A stretch of 28,414 nucleotides of DNA from Olsenella_L kribbiana (GCF_036408795.1 NZ_JAZGJP010000022.1:1-28414); one strand, 5' to 3'. Positions 1 through 8,938 are shown, counted from the stretch's first letter. Notes: generated by a model from the sequence alone, not told the origin. Numbers and translations: made by a program.

Positions 1-358
1 TCTCATATGTCCCGAACCCCGTCAAGCGGCACGGCATCCCATGTCCGCAAGGCCTGAGCCTCCCGGACCTGCAGGGAGATCCCTTCCGCTGCCGAATGCC
101 CCTGGAAGCGCGTCCTGTCCCCATGAGACTATGCGAGCTTCCTGCTCATTCTCATATCCGCGGATACCGCGCTGCCGCGGCCCGCACATCGGTGTTCCGG
201 CTTGGCGGCAGGACAGCACTCTAACGCCGTGCGTAACGGGCATGCCCGCTGCACATAGACCATTCGCGTCCGCCGCCGGAGTCTCGCGCAACCAGGGCGC
301 GCTCCCAGGGGCATTCCAGATATCGCAGGCCCCTACGGGGCCGCCTTCCATCCCCTGC
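1..358. other. Non-coding left edge, 3' flank of the IS110 transposase gene
   Basis: No convincing protein is encoded here; the open frames read as low-complexity Arg/Pro/Ala-rich shadows. It holds a 6-bp-stem hairpin at 328-342 (GGCCCC, loop TAC, GGGGCC) just beyond the transposase stop. It also holds a 12-base inverted pair, GAATGCCCCTGG at 94-105 and CCAGGGGCATTC at 305-316. These may belong to the non-coding end of the IS110 element, but the element's left boundary cannot be fixed from one copy. Confidence 0.4.
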
Positions 359-1516
359 CTATGACGCTTCGGCTGCGAGCGACTGCTGCTCGCTGCCGAG
401 GAAGAGCATGAACCTGGCCAGCTCCGCCGCCGTGGCCGCATTGGCCTTGCATGCAGGCATGCCCCGTGCGACCAGCGACCTCCTGTGGCTGCACAGGCGC
501 GCAGAGAGCGTGCGTGCACGCTCCCGTATGCGCACGTCCACCGGCTCCGGGCATGCCTTCCCCTTCGCCGGGCTGCATCTCAGCGCCGACCACGAGCACT
601 CCACGAGCAGCGACCTCGTGAGCGCGCAGCCGCATCTGGATATCGCGCCCATCCTCTTCTTGGCCGCGCTCGAGCTCTCCGAGGGGGCGAGCCCGAAGTA
701 CGACGTGATGCTCCTGCCGGAACGGAAGCGGGAGAAGTCGCCGACCTCGGCGGCGAACGTCAGGGCCGTGACGAACTGGACGCACTTGAGGCACTGGAGG
801 GCCCTGACGATGCCGGCCAGCGGGGAGGCCCCGGCGAGCCTGTGCGCCTCGTCCAGGAGCGCCCCGTACTGCTCGTCCGCCGACTCGGCTGCGCGGATCG
901 CAGACCGGAGCGCTGCCTGGGCAGCGGCATCGCCGAGGTCGATGCCGCGCAGCCATGTCCAGAATGCAGCGCACCAGGGCTTCCTGAGCGCGCCTCTGGG
1001 GGTCCTCTCGTCCCATATCACGCCGTGGCGGCACAGGAGCGCGAGCACATGCTGGAACGCACGGGTGCGCTGGGCCTTCAGGTCGTCGAGCGCGTGCGCC
1101 AGCTCGCGCATCCCCTCGATCTCGCAGGGAGGCACCCATACCTCCTTCAGCTCGCCTGCCACGGCCAGCCTCGCGAGCCTCGCCGCATCGTTCCTGTCGT
1201 TCTTCCTCGTCCTGGAATCCGACGATGCCGGCATCTTGGAAGGCGCTATCGGCACGACGGAGACGTTGCCGGCCGAGAGCCTGCGGGCAGGCACGAATCC
1301 GGTGCAGCCTGCCTCGTAGACGCCCAGGGCAGGCGCCGGGAATCCTGACATCCACCGTGCCATGGCAGCATAGTCGTTGCCCCGGAACGTCCTCGTCTCG
1401 GTCTCGCCGCTCTCCCTGGATAGGGCGCAGATGGTGGTCGTCCTGGAATGGCTGTCGATTCCGAAGACCGTTGCCATGCCGGCTGTGCTGACGAAGCTTT
1501 TGCTATCCTTGCTCAT
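359..1516 (-). CDS. IS110-family transposase (DEDD recombinase)
   Basis: A 385-residue recombinase that would move its own element. The N-terminal RuvC-like DEDD domain shows VFGIDSHS (first Asp), VYEAGCTG (Glu) and RKNDRNDAARLARL (paired Asp). The C-terminal Transposase_20 part shows the FSRFRSGRSITSYFGLAPSE stretch followed by a serine-rich segment where the family's catalytic Ser sits. I chose the ATG at 1516 because GGGAG lies just upstream on the minus strand; the frame stays open for 54 more codons upstream, but that part looks non-protein. Family members lack classical terminal inverted repeats and carry a structured bridge RNA in a non-coding end. Base and codon use are more G+C-rich than in the lic and surface genes to the right, consistent with recent arrival. 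It appears intact. Confidence 0.9.
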   Translation of the reverse strand: MSKDSKSFVSTAGMATVFGIDSHSRTTTICALSRESGETETRTFRGNDYAAMARWMSGFPAPALGVYEAGCTGFVPARRLSAGNVSVVPIAPSKMPASSDSRTRKNDRNDAARLARLAVAGELKEVWVPPCEIEGMRELAHALDDLKAQRTRAFQHVLALLCRHGVIWDERTPRGALRKPWCAAFWTWLRGIDLGDAAAQAALRSAIRAAESADEQYGALLDEAHRLAGASPLAGIVRALQCLKCVQFVTALTFAAEVGDFSRFRSGRSITSYFGLAPSESSSAAKKRMGAISRCGCALTRSLLVECSWSALRCSPAKGKACPEPVDVRIRERARTLSARLCSHRRSLVARGMPACKANAATAAELARFMLFLGSEQQSLAAEAS

Positions 1517-1770
1517 GTGGGGTCTCCCGTCCCTTTGTGGCGCCGCGCGCCTTTCCCTGCGATGAAAGACATTGTGCGGCTTCGGGAGGTCCCGCTCCGA
1601 CGGAATCGGCAGAGCCTCCCAGTCCTTAGGGTTCGGGTCATACTGTCTAACAGAGAGATTTTGATTAACGGTAAGCAAAGTAAAATCTGTCTGAAGCGTT
1701 CTCTCGCTGCAGAGAGGGGAGAGGGGCTTCGAGGCCCCTCTCCCCTATTGCATGCTATCGGCTGCACCTT
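1517..1770. other. 5' flank of the IS110 transposase: candidate bridge-RNA region with two hairpins
   Basis: Two strong inverted repeats sit here. One has arms 1651-1662 and 1682-1693 (12 bp with one mismatch, 19-base loop) in an A+T-rich pocket. The other is a perfect 13-bp stem at 1715-1727 and 1734-1746 with a 6-base loop. IS110-group elements are known to encode their bridge RNA upstream of the recombinase, which is where this lies. The 1715-1746 hairpin could instead be the terminator of the surface-protein gene reading toward it, although no T-run follows on the minus strand. Confidence 0.35.
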
Positions 1771-2190
1771 TTACCAGAGATCGCTGCAGGAAGCCATATA
1801 GGCATCCGTGATCTGCTGGGCATATTGCTCGTAGACGTCATAGAGCTTCAGAGCCCATGATTGATAGGTGCTGTAAGAGTCATTTGCTGCAAAGTGATGC
1901 TCGGCCGTCTTTTCCGTGCCTTCGTTCTCGATAGCCGCAAGCTTCTCTATCTTTGCGTTGCTGAGCTCGGCTCTGCCACCGATTGTCGAATAAGCCGAAT
2001 GCTCGGCACTGCATTCAGCAACGAAACCCGGTGCAGCCGCTGCCATACGTGCGGAATAGTCCGCGAGAATCGATCCGTAGCTGCTGTCTGCGCTGGCTGG
2101 AATCCGCCTGCCATCGCTGCCTACATAGTAGCCATCAGGCGTCCAGGCATTCGTCAGCATCGCTCCGCTCGAGCCGAGGTAGTAGTCGCA
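1771..2190 (-). pseudogene. Severed C-terminal part of the choline-binding-type protein, beyond an in-frame TGA
   Basis: This stretch continues the frame of the upstream protein directly after TGA at 2191-2193. It starts with YYLGSSGAMLTNAWTPDGYYVGSDG, split here only by prose, the same C-terminal cap seen in the proteins ending at 6500 and 11819. After the cap come about 105 residues not found in those two: a helix-prone, Glu/Ala-rich domain ending in YMASCSDLW with two cysteines, for which I have no firm name. An internal ATG at 2160 has GGAG just upstream and could in theory start a 129-residue peptide, but it lies inside the cap motif and has no signal peptide. The simplest view is that it is the lost end of one 379-residue gene. 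Confidence 0.7.
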
Positions 2191-2910
2191 TCACCACCGG
2201 TTCTCATACATGGCTCCGGACCCATCGAAGTAGTACCATGAGCCGTCGATCTGCTGCCAGCCTGTCACCATGGCGCCCGAACTTGCGAGGTAGTACCAAG
2301 TGCCGCCAAGGTTGATCCAGCCCGTCACCATGGCGCCCGAACCGGATAGATAGTACCAGGTGCCGCCGAGGTTGATCCAGCCCGTCTGCATGGCACCGGA
2401 GGCATTGAAGTAGTACCAGGAGCCATCTATCTTCTGCCAGTCGGTCGCCATTGCACCGGAAGGTTTCAGATAGTACCAGGTACCTCCATCCTTCAGCCAG
2501 CCTGTCTGCATCCAGCCCTGAGCGTCGAAGTGATACCAGGAACCGTCTATCTTCTGCCAGCAGTTTGCAGGATATGATCCATCCGCATTCCGGTACCACC
2601 ATCTGCCGTTCGAAGCGACCCATCCTGCGTTCTGCTGCTGGCTGTTGCCGCCAGATTTCTCGTACCTCGCTTCGCAGAGATCGCATACATCCCTTGAGCC
2701 ACGGTTCCCGAACGCAATGCTTATTGTGACATGTCCGGCAAGCGCCGGACAGTCGCTATAGATGTGATAGGCATGTCCATAGCGGGTGATATATACCGTT
2801 GTGCCTGCGTCTGCCGTAAAAGCCCGTGCTTGCGCCGGCAACACGCAAAAAGCAAGCGCGACCGCCGCAAGGACAGCAAACAATCTCGTCGATACCGCAC
2901 GCTTCGTCAT
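2191..2910 (-). CDS. Secreted choline-binding-type repeat protein, truncated by a TGA
   Basis: A 239-residue exported protein. Residues 1-30 form a signal peptide (basic start, hydrophobic core, likely cut after AQARA). Residues 37-82 form a small domain with His49, Cys54, Cys76 and Cys79 spaced like a metal-binding knuckle. About seven 20-residue CW-binding repeats follow (pattern GW-x4-GTWYYL-x-SGAMVT). The ATG at 2910 is preceded by GGAGG at good spacing. Such repeats bind choline on teichoic acid in pneumococci, so it probably docks on the cell surface; the lic operon next door fits this. The frame ends at TGA in the last repeat, while two paralogues in the window continue into a cap motif. 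The product is therefore a truncated protein unless the TGA is a sequencing error. Confidence 0.8.
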   Translation of the reverse strand: MTKRAVSTRLFAVLAAVALAFCVLPAQARAFTADAGTTVYITRYGHAYHIYSDCPALAGHVTISIAFGNRGSRDVCDLCEARYEKSGGNSQQQNAGWVASNGRWWYRNADGSYPANCWQKIDGSWYHFDAQGWMQTGWLKDGGTWYYLKPSGAMATDWQKIDGSWYYFNASGAMQTGWINLGGTWYYLSGSGAMVTGWINLGGTWYYLASSGAMVTGWQQIDGSWYYFDGSGAMYENRW

Positions 2911-3431
2911 TGTGTCCTCCTTGTATACAGCTGAACAAATGCTTGAAGCGACTCCATCCTATGATTGGCAGAGCGCTCGTGTGTCAAGGATTCTGCAGAC
3001 GGAAGTACAAGGCTGGATCTCTCAGCCGGATGTCCGTTCTGCTGAGGATGGCCAACCTTTCCGATGCAGCGCTCGAGAGCCAGGACTTCAAACAGGACAT
3101 CTTGCAGCCAAAGCCTACACGCAGTCGGGAAACACAGAAGAAGGGCCTCCCCATGGAAGCCCTTCCCTAGAACACCATTGCATATGGTTGCCAGCCGGAC
3201 GCCTATATACCGCTGCTGCATTGGCACTGCGATTGAGGTAGATGCGGGGGCAAGATCAAGCGCTCATCTCAAACCAAGGCCCTTTCCGCTTGCATCTCTG
3301 ATGCGCGTCTCTCTTTTGCAGATTTCTGGATTCAGCTTGAATATAGCCTCTGCACTTCCCTGTCCGCTATGTGGAATTCCGGAGTTCCCAAGCAGTCTTC
3401 TCATCTTGCCGTATGGCGGTGCTGCTCTTCA
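2911..3431. other. Intergenic stretch between licB and the truncated surface-protein gene
   Basis: I see no protein here; short frames on both strands are compositionally unlike the neighbours. It contains the hairpin at 3140-3165, listed separately, and must hold the promoter of the gene starting at 2910, which I cannot place with confidence. Confidence 0.4.
3131..3165 (-). terminator. Possible terminator downstream of the lic operon
   Basis: Arms 3140-3150 and 3155-3165 make an 11-bp stem with one G-U pair and a CCAT loop. On the minus strand it is followed by TTCTGTG, a weak T-tract. It lies about 265 bases after the licB stop, which is far, so it may end readthrough rather than be the main stop signal. 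Confidence 0.35.
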
Positions 3432-4355
3432 TCAGCGCGCAGAGGAGAGCATTGCCTTCCAGTCAGGCGTTGCCGAAAGCACCGTGCTGCAGATGATGAC
3501 AATGCAGCAGACGATCTCGAGAGGTCCTGGAATGGCTCCCGTGAAAGCTCCAAACACCACGGCCCAGGCCGAATAGGAAATGTTCAGCGCCATGGCCTTT
3601 GCAGGACCGATCGCATCGATGCCCTTGTAGTAGAAGAGATAGGAAGTGGTGCCTGCAAGGGCGGAGACAATCAAGACCAGATTGGAAGCCGTGGGAAGCG
3701 CCTGGAACACCAGGCCATAGCTCCCTGCAAGGGGTACGACGACCAGCGCATACATGAGGGCAGATGACGTCTCGCGGATCTGGAGCGCCGTCTCGTTGTC
3801 GACAGAATCATCCTGCATGCCCCAGGCGAGGATGACTGCTTCGGAGCCCCAGCCAATGACACAGACAAGGGCACCGAGTATGCCCAGCAGGGGATTTCCG
3901 GGGACATCTGCAGAAGCCGAGCTCCAGCCCATCACCATGATGCCCAGAAGTGCCACAAGAAGGGCGCAGATCTGCTTGGGCGTCATCTTCTCTTTGAGGA
4001 AGATGTAGGAGAGGAAGGCGCCGAAGGCCGGATAGAAGGCAGATATCGCTGCAGTATAGCCCGCGCCGATATTGCCGATTGCCAGAAGATAGCCGCTCAT
4101 GCCAAGAGGCCCTCCAAGCAACGCGCCGAGTATGACCACCCTGCCGCTTCTGGTCTTCAGCGCCGCAGCTGTATCCCCCAGCCTGCCTCGTGCGCCCATG
4201 AAGACAAGCAGGATGATTGCACAGGCTGCATCATGCATGAAGGCACTGGCGACAGTCGCCTCGGCGGCACCGACAAATGGCATCATGCCCAAGGCTATGC
4301 CAAGTATGACCGTATCGATGCCCCAGAGAATGCCGCTCATGAGTCCATACTTCAT
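3432..4355 (-). CDS. licB: LicB-type choline permease (DMT superfamily)
   Basis: A 307-residue integral membrane protein with about ten hydrophobic segments, the usual size and layout of drug/metabolite-transporter carriers. Stretches typical of LicB are ILGALLGGPLGMSGY near residue 80, GALVCVIGWGSEAVI near 165 and MALNISYSAWAVVF near 265. Family knowledge: LicB brings choline into the cell for phosphocholine decoration of surface polymers in pneumococci and Haemophilus. The ATG at 4355 lies three bases after the stop of the licC-licA fusion, with GGAG just upstream, so the pair is one translationally coupled operon. A related EamA transporter of other substrate is possible, but the partner gene makes choline by far the best guess. 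Confidence 0.88.
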   Translation of the reverse strand: MKYGLMSGILWGIDTVILGIALGMMPFVGAAEATVASAFMHDAACAIILLVFMGARGRLGDTAAALKTRSGRVVILGALLGGPLGMSGYLLAIGNIGAGYTAAISAFYPAFGAFLSYIFLKEKMTPKQICALLVALLGIMVMGWSSASADVPGNPLLGILGALVCVIGWGSEAVILAWGMQDDSVDNETALQIRETSSALMYALVVVPLAGSYGLVFQALPTASNLVLIVSALAGTTSYLFYYKGIDAIGPAKAMALNISYSAWAVVFGAFTGAIPGPLEIVCCIVIICSTVLSATPDWKAMLSSAR

Positions 4356-4358
4356 GGC

Positions 4359-6152
4359 CTACTCCTTCGATCCGTTCTTGTCCTTCTCTCCATACCAGGA
4401 GAGGACCTCGTCCATATAGTCGGCAGCATAGCTGTAATAGATATAGAACCATTCGCCCACGTTCTCGCCATCCGCCTCTTTTACGAGCGACCAGACATAC
4501 CAGCACCAGCCGGCAAGCACCATCTGGCCCCAGAAATGGCGCCGCTCTTCCAGAGTCGGCTTGTGCCCCAGGTAATAGGAGAGTGCCAGATCTATCCGTT
4601 TGGGATCGAACTGGCAGCAGACGCAGAACGTGCCGAAGTCGTTTGCCACATCGGACATGCCGGCATATTCCCAGTCGATCAGGCTGTAATGTCCTTTGTC
4701 GTCAATCAGGAAATTGAGCGAGAAGAAATCGTTGTGGTTCACGCACTTCGGATAGCCATCGCTTTCCAGAAAGCCATGGAGCTTCTCTGCCTTGCGTGCA
4801 AGCTCGTCATACCCCGGCACATCGATGGGGCCGTGCATCTTGAGCTGGGCCTCATAGTGCTTGCCCTCATCGAAGAAGTCGAACTTCCTATCCAGATGCG
4901 CTCCGCTCTCATGAAGCTTCCGGCACATCTCCATGGCTGTCTTCAGCTGTTCGTCGTCCATCGGGTCGAGGTTCTTCGCATTCGGGATGAAGCGTGATAT
5001 CTTCCATCCGGCATCAGGGTCTTCATGGATGAACGTCTCATCAAGCCCCAGCTTCTTGGCAAGCCTGAGTCCCGCCTCTTCAGAGCGGCGATCCACAAGC
5101 TTCTCCGTTCCGACACCGGGATGCCTATAGACATATTCCCCATCGTTCGTCCTGAAGTGGCAGGAGAGATTCGTGAGGCCCTGCTTCAAGGGATAGAAGT
5201 CGCAGATCTCATTCTTGCTGCAGTGGAGCACCGAGACGATGTTGTCCAGGATGTCCGAATCCACATTCTCCATGAAGGCAGGATCGAAATCTCTGAGCTC
5301 GTCGATCGAATCGAATTCATTGATGATGCCAGCAGGATACTTCCTGATGCGCATGTCGAGCTCTTTGACATGGTCGAGATAGATGCTCTCCCAGAGCTTT
5401 CCTGCCGTCTCAGGCTTTTTGTATTCTGCTTCGAGGATGGAAACGAACTTCTTCGAGAACTCGCGGTCGAAATAAACATGGCCGAGCATGATCCAGGAAT
5501 CGTGCCCGCCGACCGTGACGCCCGCGATTCTGCCGCTTGCAGCAGTCTCGATGCACCATTCATCGGTCTCGCCTGCCGCATAGATGGCAGAGTATTCTGC
5601 CTTGTAGACATGGTCGCGGAAGACATTCTCGGTGAAGTAGTCATCAGATGAGCAGATGTAGGTGTTGCCGAGGATGTTGCGAACTCGCCAGAGCGTGCCA
5701 TTGTTGTTGCGGGTTGCATATTCGGGGTTCACGACAATGCGAACGCCGAATTTCTCCTTGAGATAGAAGAAGTACTCCTTCTTATAACCGACGACGACCG
5801 TGATATCGTCGATGCCTGCCTCCTTGAGCTGGCGGATCTGGCGCTCAATGAGCACCTCTCCCCTGACCTTCAGGAGGCCCTTCGGCTTCTCATAGGAGAT
5901 GGGTGCAAAGCGCGAGGAAAGACCTGCAGCCATGATGACAGCATTGTCTACACGGTATGGCTCAAGTGCAGCAAGGCCCCTCGAGGAGATGGACCCATCT
6001 TCGGTGAGCTGCTTTTCGGAGAGCTCGGAGAGCGTCTTGTTGACCGTCCCCAAGGACAGTCCAGTCTTTTCTGCAATCTGCCTCTGGCTCGGCCTGGATG
6101 CATCCCTGCTGAGCTCATAGAGCACTTCGAATTCCTTCTGCTTGAGCGCCAT
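4359..6152 (-). CDS. licC-licA: Three-part fusion: winged-helix domain, phosphocholine cytidylyltransferase (LicC), choline kinase (LicA)
   Basis: A 597-residue cytoplasmic protein that should carry out two successive steps, choline to phosphocholine (ATP) and phosphocholine to CDP-choline (CTP). Residues 2-63 are a winged helix (SQRQIAEKTGLSLGTVNKTLSEL). Residues 69-298 are a nucleotidyltransferase with AVIMAAGLSSRF, KPKGLLKV and SSDDYF. Residues 300-590 are a choline-kinase fold with the catalytic loop VNHNDFFSLNFL (Asp475) and the metal-binding IDWEYAG (Asp493). The frame extends 12 codons further upstream, but the best -10 box (6190-6195) would place the transcript start after that ATG. 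The ATG at 6152 has GGAAGGG at proper spacing, so I start there. licB follows three bases downstream. The fused regulator may sense choline state and control its own promoter; that is inference. Confidence 0.9.
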   Translation of the reverse strand: MALKQKEFEVLYELSRDASRPSQRQIAEKTGLSLGTVNKTLSELSEKQLTEDGSISSRGLAALEPYRVDNAVIMAAGLSSRFAPISYEKPKGLLKVRGEVLIERQIRQLKEAGIDDITVVVGYKKEYFFYLKEKFGVRIVVNPEYATRNNNGTLWRVRNILGNTYICSSDDYFTENVFRDHVYKAEYSAIYAAGETDEWCIETAASGRIAGVTVGGHDSWIMLGHVYFDREFSKKFVSILEAEYKKPETAGKLWESIYLDHVKELDMRIRKYPAGIINEFDSIDELRDFDPAFMENVDSDILDNIVSVLHCSKNEICDFYPLKQGLTNLSCHFRTNDGEYVYRHPGVGTEKLVDRRSEEAGLRLAKKLGLDETFIHEDPDAGWKISRFIPNAKNLDPMDDEQLKTAMEMCRKLHESGAHLDRKFDFFDEGKHYEAQLKMHGPIDVPGYDELARKAEKLHGFLESDGYPKCVNHNDFFSLNFLIDDKGHYSLIDWEYAGMSDVANDFGTFCVCCQFDPKRIDLALSYYLGHKPTLEERRHFWGQMVLAGWCWYVWSLVKEADGENVGEWFYIYYSYAADYMDEVLSWYGEKDKNGSKE

Positions 6153-6182
6153 GGCATCCCTTCCATTGATGTTCATTTTCCA

Positions 6183-6212
6183 TTTCATAAGTATACTATT
6201 GAACGTTCATTA
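6183..6212 (-). promoter_or_regulatory. Promoter and 10-bp palindrome upstream of the lic operon
   Basis: On the minus strand TATACT (6190-6195) is a near-consensus -10 box, giving a start near 6183 and a leader of about 30 bases before the ATG at 6152. No good -35 box is visible. The perfect palindrome TGAACGTTCA (6200-6209) lies in the spacer region, a classical operator position. The winged helix at the start of the downstream protein is a candidate ligand for it. Confidence 0.55.
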
Positions 6213-6420
6213 TTTCTTGAGTTTTATTAATTTTGTACAAAAGAAAGACTGCATGAAGATCAGCCAATGCAATCCATCGCCTCGGGACATGCTCTGTGCC
6301 ATCAGTTCGTTATCGAAAAGCACTCTGTCGACAGCAGGGCTGCAGAAAATGCCATCCGCCTGCATTGCAGGTGCCTCTTCATGCCATATATGCTGCATGA
6401 TTCACAAACAGGACCTTTTA
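6213..6420. other. Rest of the gap between the lic promoter and the lysozyme terminator
   Basis: Mostly A+T-rich near the promoter, becoming mixed. No protein, RNA gene or strong structure is visible to me in this stretch. Confidence 0.4.
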
Positions 6421-6451
6421 CATAAAAGAGGAGGTCTCCCGGGAGACCTCC
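6421..6451 (-). terminator. Rho-independent terminator of the GH25 lysozyme gene
   Basis: A perfect 22-base palindrome at 6430-6451 (half-site GGAGGTCTCCC) is followed on the minus strand by TCTTTTAT. It lies 49 bases after the lysozyme stop, where a terminator is expected. Confidence 0.75.
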
Positions 6452-6499
6452 CCATGCTTGAAAGGCTATGGAATGCAGGTATAAGCCTGCGCTTACAAT

Positions 6500-8938
6500 C
6501 TAGTGAATCCAAGCGCCGTCAGGGCCGACATAGTATCCGTCAGGCGTCCTTGCATTCGTGAGCATGGCGCCGCTCGGGCCGAGGTAGTAGTTCCCTATCC
6601 AGCAGTCATGGAGCATCGCTCCTGAGCCGGAGAGATAGTACCAGGAACCGTTTATGAGCTGCCAGCCTGTTGCCATCGCACCAGACCCTGTGAGGTAGTA
6701 CCAGGTTCCGTCAACATTCACCCAGCCCACCGCCATGGCACCAGAATCCAGAAGGTAATACCAGGTACCGCCGACGTTTGCCCAGCCGGTAGCCATTGCT
6801 CCCGAGCCGTAGAAGTAATACCAGGTGCCACGGATCTTCTGCCAGCCCGTCTGCATGGCTCCCGTATCGGAGAGCCAGTACCAGGTGCCTGCAGAATCCT
6901 GGTACCACCCTGTCTTCATGATGCCGTTCTCATCAAGCCAGTACCAGGTTCCGTCTACCTTCTGCCAGCCGGTCAGCATGAGGCCAGTCTCAGAGAAGAG
7001 GTAGCAGGTTCCATTTACGGTCTGCCAGCCAGTCGCCGCCTTTCCGTCGCTTCCCAGATAGTGCCAGCCATCCGAAAGCTCGATCCAGCCAAGCTGCATG
7101 ATGCCATCATCAGAGAAGTAGCGGTAGGAACCAGAGATCTTGTACCAGCCTGTGACCATATGGCCATCTTCAGCGAGATAGCGCATTCCGTCGGAGCTTT
7201 CGAGCCAGCCTGTCTGCATCGCGCCATTGGCATCGAGCAGATATCTCTTTCCGCCGATCGTCTGCCAGCCTGTGCACCTCCTGCCCGAAGCATCGAAGTA
7301 ATACCGGGCCTCTTCGAGCTGGCACCATCCCGTCACCATTGCTCCCGAATTCGCCAGATAGTACACAGATCCATCCGTGTCCTTGAACCAGCCGGTCTGC
7401 ATGACGCCGGAAGCATTGAGGTAGTACCAGCTCCTGTTCACATACTGCCAGCCGGTCCTGACGTGTCCATCGGCGCCGAAGTAGTACCACGATCCGCTCT
7501 GCTGGGACCAGCCGGTCGTCATATGTCCATCATCTGCAAAGTAATAGCGCGAACCAGAAAGCGTCTGCCAGCCGGTCTCGAGCTCACCTGCAGAACTGAA
7601 GTAGTACTTCTGGCCATCTGCACAGGTGAGCCAGCCAGTATGCTTCACATCCTTTGAATCATAGTAATGGAGCTCTCCATCTTCGAGCTTCCATCCGGTA
7701 TCGACGCTCTGCTGCGCCGCATACTTCATCCATGCTTCCTTGGTGCCATAGAACTTGTCGACATCTAGCGCACCGTTATAGCCGGGCAGATAGGTTGTGC
7801 TCGAATACTGGAAGAGCGCAGGGCCGCCCTTCCACGATCCGAAATCGCTGCTGCTCGTCCAAGGATCTTCCTGATAGCCATCATGACGTGACATGTCGGC
7901 ATACTGGGCCACCCAGAGGCCATAATCGGATGCAATATTGGAGAAGTCATGCGTCGTTGCGGCGTTCTTGTTCATATAGATGAGAGGGCGGACGCCTGTC
8001 ATCTGATAGACCGCATCGAGCCACTGCTTGCACCAGCCTGTCCCCTCACTCTCGATCTCGCTGTAGCTCGTATTCTCCCAGTCGAGGAAAAGCACAGCCT
8101 TGCCCAGGTAGTTCTGTATATGGTCGACAAAATACTTCGCCTGCTCGAGAGCTGTCGTGCCGGTGCGGGCAAAATGGTAGAGACCCAGCAGCTTGCCGGA
8201 AGCGAGCGTCTCGTCAGCCTGGGTCTTGTACTTCGGAGAGAGATACGACGTGCCCTCCGAGACCTTCACGATAACGAAATCGGCGGAGATATTGGCGATA
8301 TCGATGTCTTTCTGGTAATATGAGACATCTATGCCATCAAGCACCGTCTTCTCTTCCGCTGCGGAAGACGCAAGGAGGACTGAGTACTGTGCAGGCGCGG
8401 CGGCGGCAGACGTTGGAGCAAGATCGGAAACCGCTTCGACAGAATATGTCGTCTGTGCAGAATCTGCTGTATTGGCTTCAGACGATGTCTCCGTTTCCAC
8501 TGCGGCGGCTGCGCTCTGGGAAGCCTCGGACGCCGCCTCCTTCTTCCCCGCCTCTTCTGGTTCCTGCTGCTCGCCAGCGCCTTCCGAAGAGCCGGAAGGC
8601 GATGCGGGTGCAGAGACAGCAGCCTCGTCGCTGTCCTTAAGTCCCTTTCCATCTGATTCCGTCTCGGCAGATGCCTCCCCCTCGTTCGGCACGGAGACCT
8701 GCTCCTTCTTCTGGGCATCAGCTGTGGACGTCGATGCCTTGGTCTCAGTCTCCAGCGTGACCGCAGAATCTACCGTCACGGCAGACGCTGCCTGCCCGGA
8801 ATCAGAAGGTTCCGCTGCCAGAGCAGGTGCGGCAAAGGCAAGGCTCGATGTTATGGCGGCAGCCATGCCGATGCGGATCATGAGCTCATGTTTCGGTGAA
8901 TATGCCATATGTCTGGGTGCATACCGCATTGATGCCAT
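6500..8938 (-). CDS. Secreted GH25 lysozyme with about 18 choline-binding-type repeats
   Basis: An 812-residue exported muramidase. Hydrophobic residues 21-41 form the signal peptide core (cut near ALA-AEP). Residues 42-195 are a Ser/Ala/Glu-rich stalk. Residues 196-400 are a GH25 domain with LDGIDVSYYQ (Asp204), VLFLDWENT (Asp286, Glu288) and ALDVDKFYG (Asp392, Asp394), the acidic residues expected for cleaving the MurNAc-GlcNAc bond. From 414 to about 770 there are some 18 repeats of about 20 residues (TGWQ..GTWYYL..SGAMA). It ends in the cap GAMLTNARTPDGYYVGPDGAW. This is the plan of pneumococcal and phage Cpl-1-type lysozymes, with many more repeats than the usual six. The true start is uncertain: several in-frame ATGs (8938, 8929, 8908, 8881) lie before the signal core, and none has a strong ribosome site. 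Confidence 0.92.
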   Translation of the reverse strand: MASMRYAPRHMAYSPKHELMIRIGMAAAITSSLAFAAPALAAEPSDSGQAASAVTVDSAVTLETETKASTSTADAQKKEQVSVPNEGEASAETESDGKGLKDSDEAAVSAPASPSGSSEGAGEQQEPEEAGKKEAASEASQSAAAAVETETSSEANTADSAQTTYSVEAVSDLAPTSAAAAPAQYSVLLASSAAEEKTVLDGIDVSYYQKDIDIANISADFVIVKVSEGTSYLSPKYKTQADETLASGKLLGLYHFARTGTTALEQAKYFVDHIQNYLGKAVLFLDWENTSYSEIESEGTGWCKQWLDAVYQMTGVRPLIYMNKNAATTHDFSNIASDYGLWVAQYADMSRHDGYQEDPWTSSSDFGSWKGGPALFQYSSTTYLPGYNGALDVDKFYGTKEAWMKYAAQQSVDTGWKLEDGELHYYDSKDVKHTGWLTCADGQKYYFSSAGELETGWQTLSGSRYYFADDGHMTTGWSQQSGSWYYFGADGHVRTGWQYVNRSWYYLNASGVMQTGWFKDTDGSVYYLANSGAMVTGWCQLEEARYYFDASGRRCTGWQTIGGKRYLLDANGAMQTGWLESSDGMRYLAEDGHMVTGWYKISGSYRYFSDDGIMQLGWIELSDGWHYLGSDGKAATGWQTVNGTCYLFSETGLMLTGWQKVDGTWYWLDENGIMKTGWYQDSAGTWYWLSDTGAMQTGWQKIRGTWYYFYGSGAMATGWANVGGTWYYLLDSGAMAVGWVNVDGTWYYLTGSGAMATGWQLINGSWYYLSGSGAMLHDCWIGNYYLGPSGAMLTNARTPDGYYVGPDGAWIH

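Noticed and set aside
408..1348. Two plus-strand frames of about 300 residues over the transposase gene
   Set aside because: The minus strand carries the complete IS110 motif set; these are shadows in high-G+C DNA.
1517..1678. 54-codon N-terminal extension of the IS110 transposase
   Set aside because: It has no family resemblance, overlaps the presumed non-coding element end, and a better ribosome site exists at 1516.
2188..2193. TGA followed by Cys codon as a selenocysteine or readthrough site
   Set aside because: No SECIS-like hairpin or redox domain is seen at this place, and paralogues have Ala or Ile there; a nonsense change is simpler.
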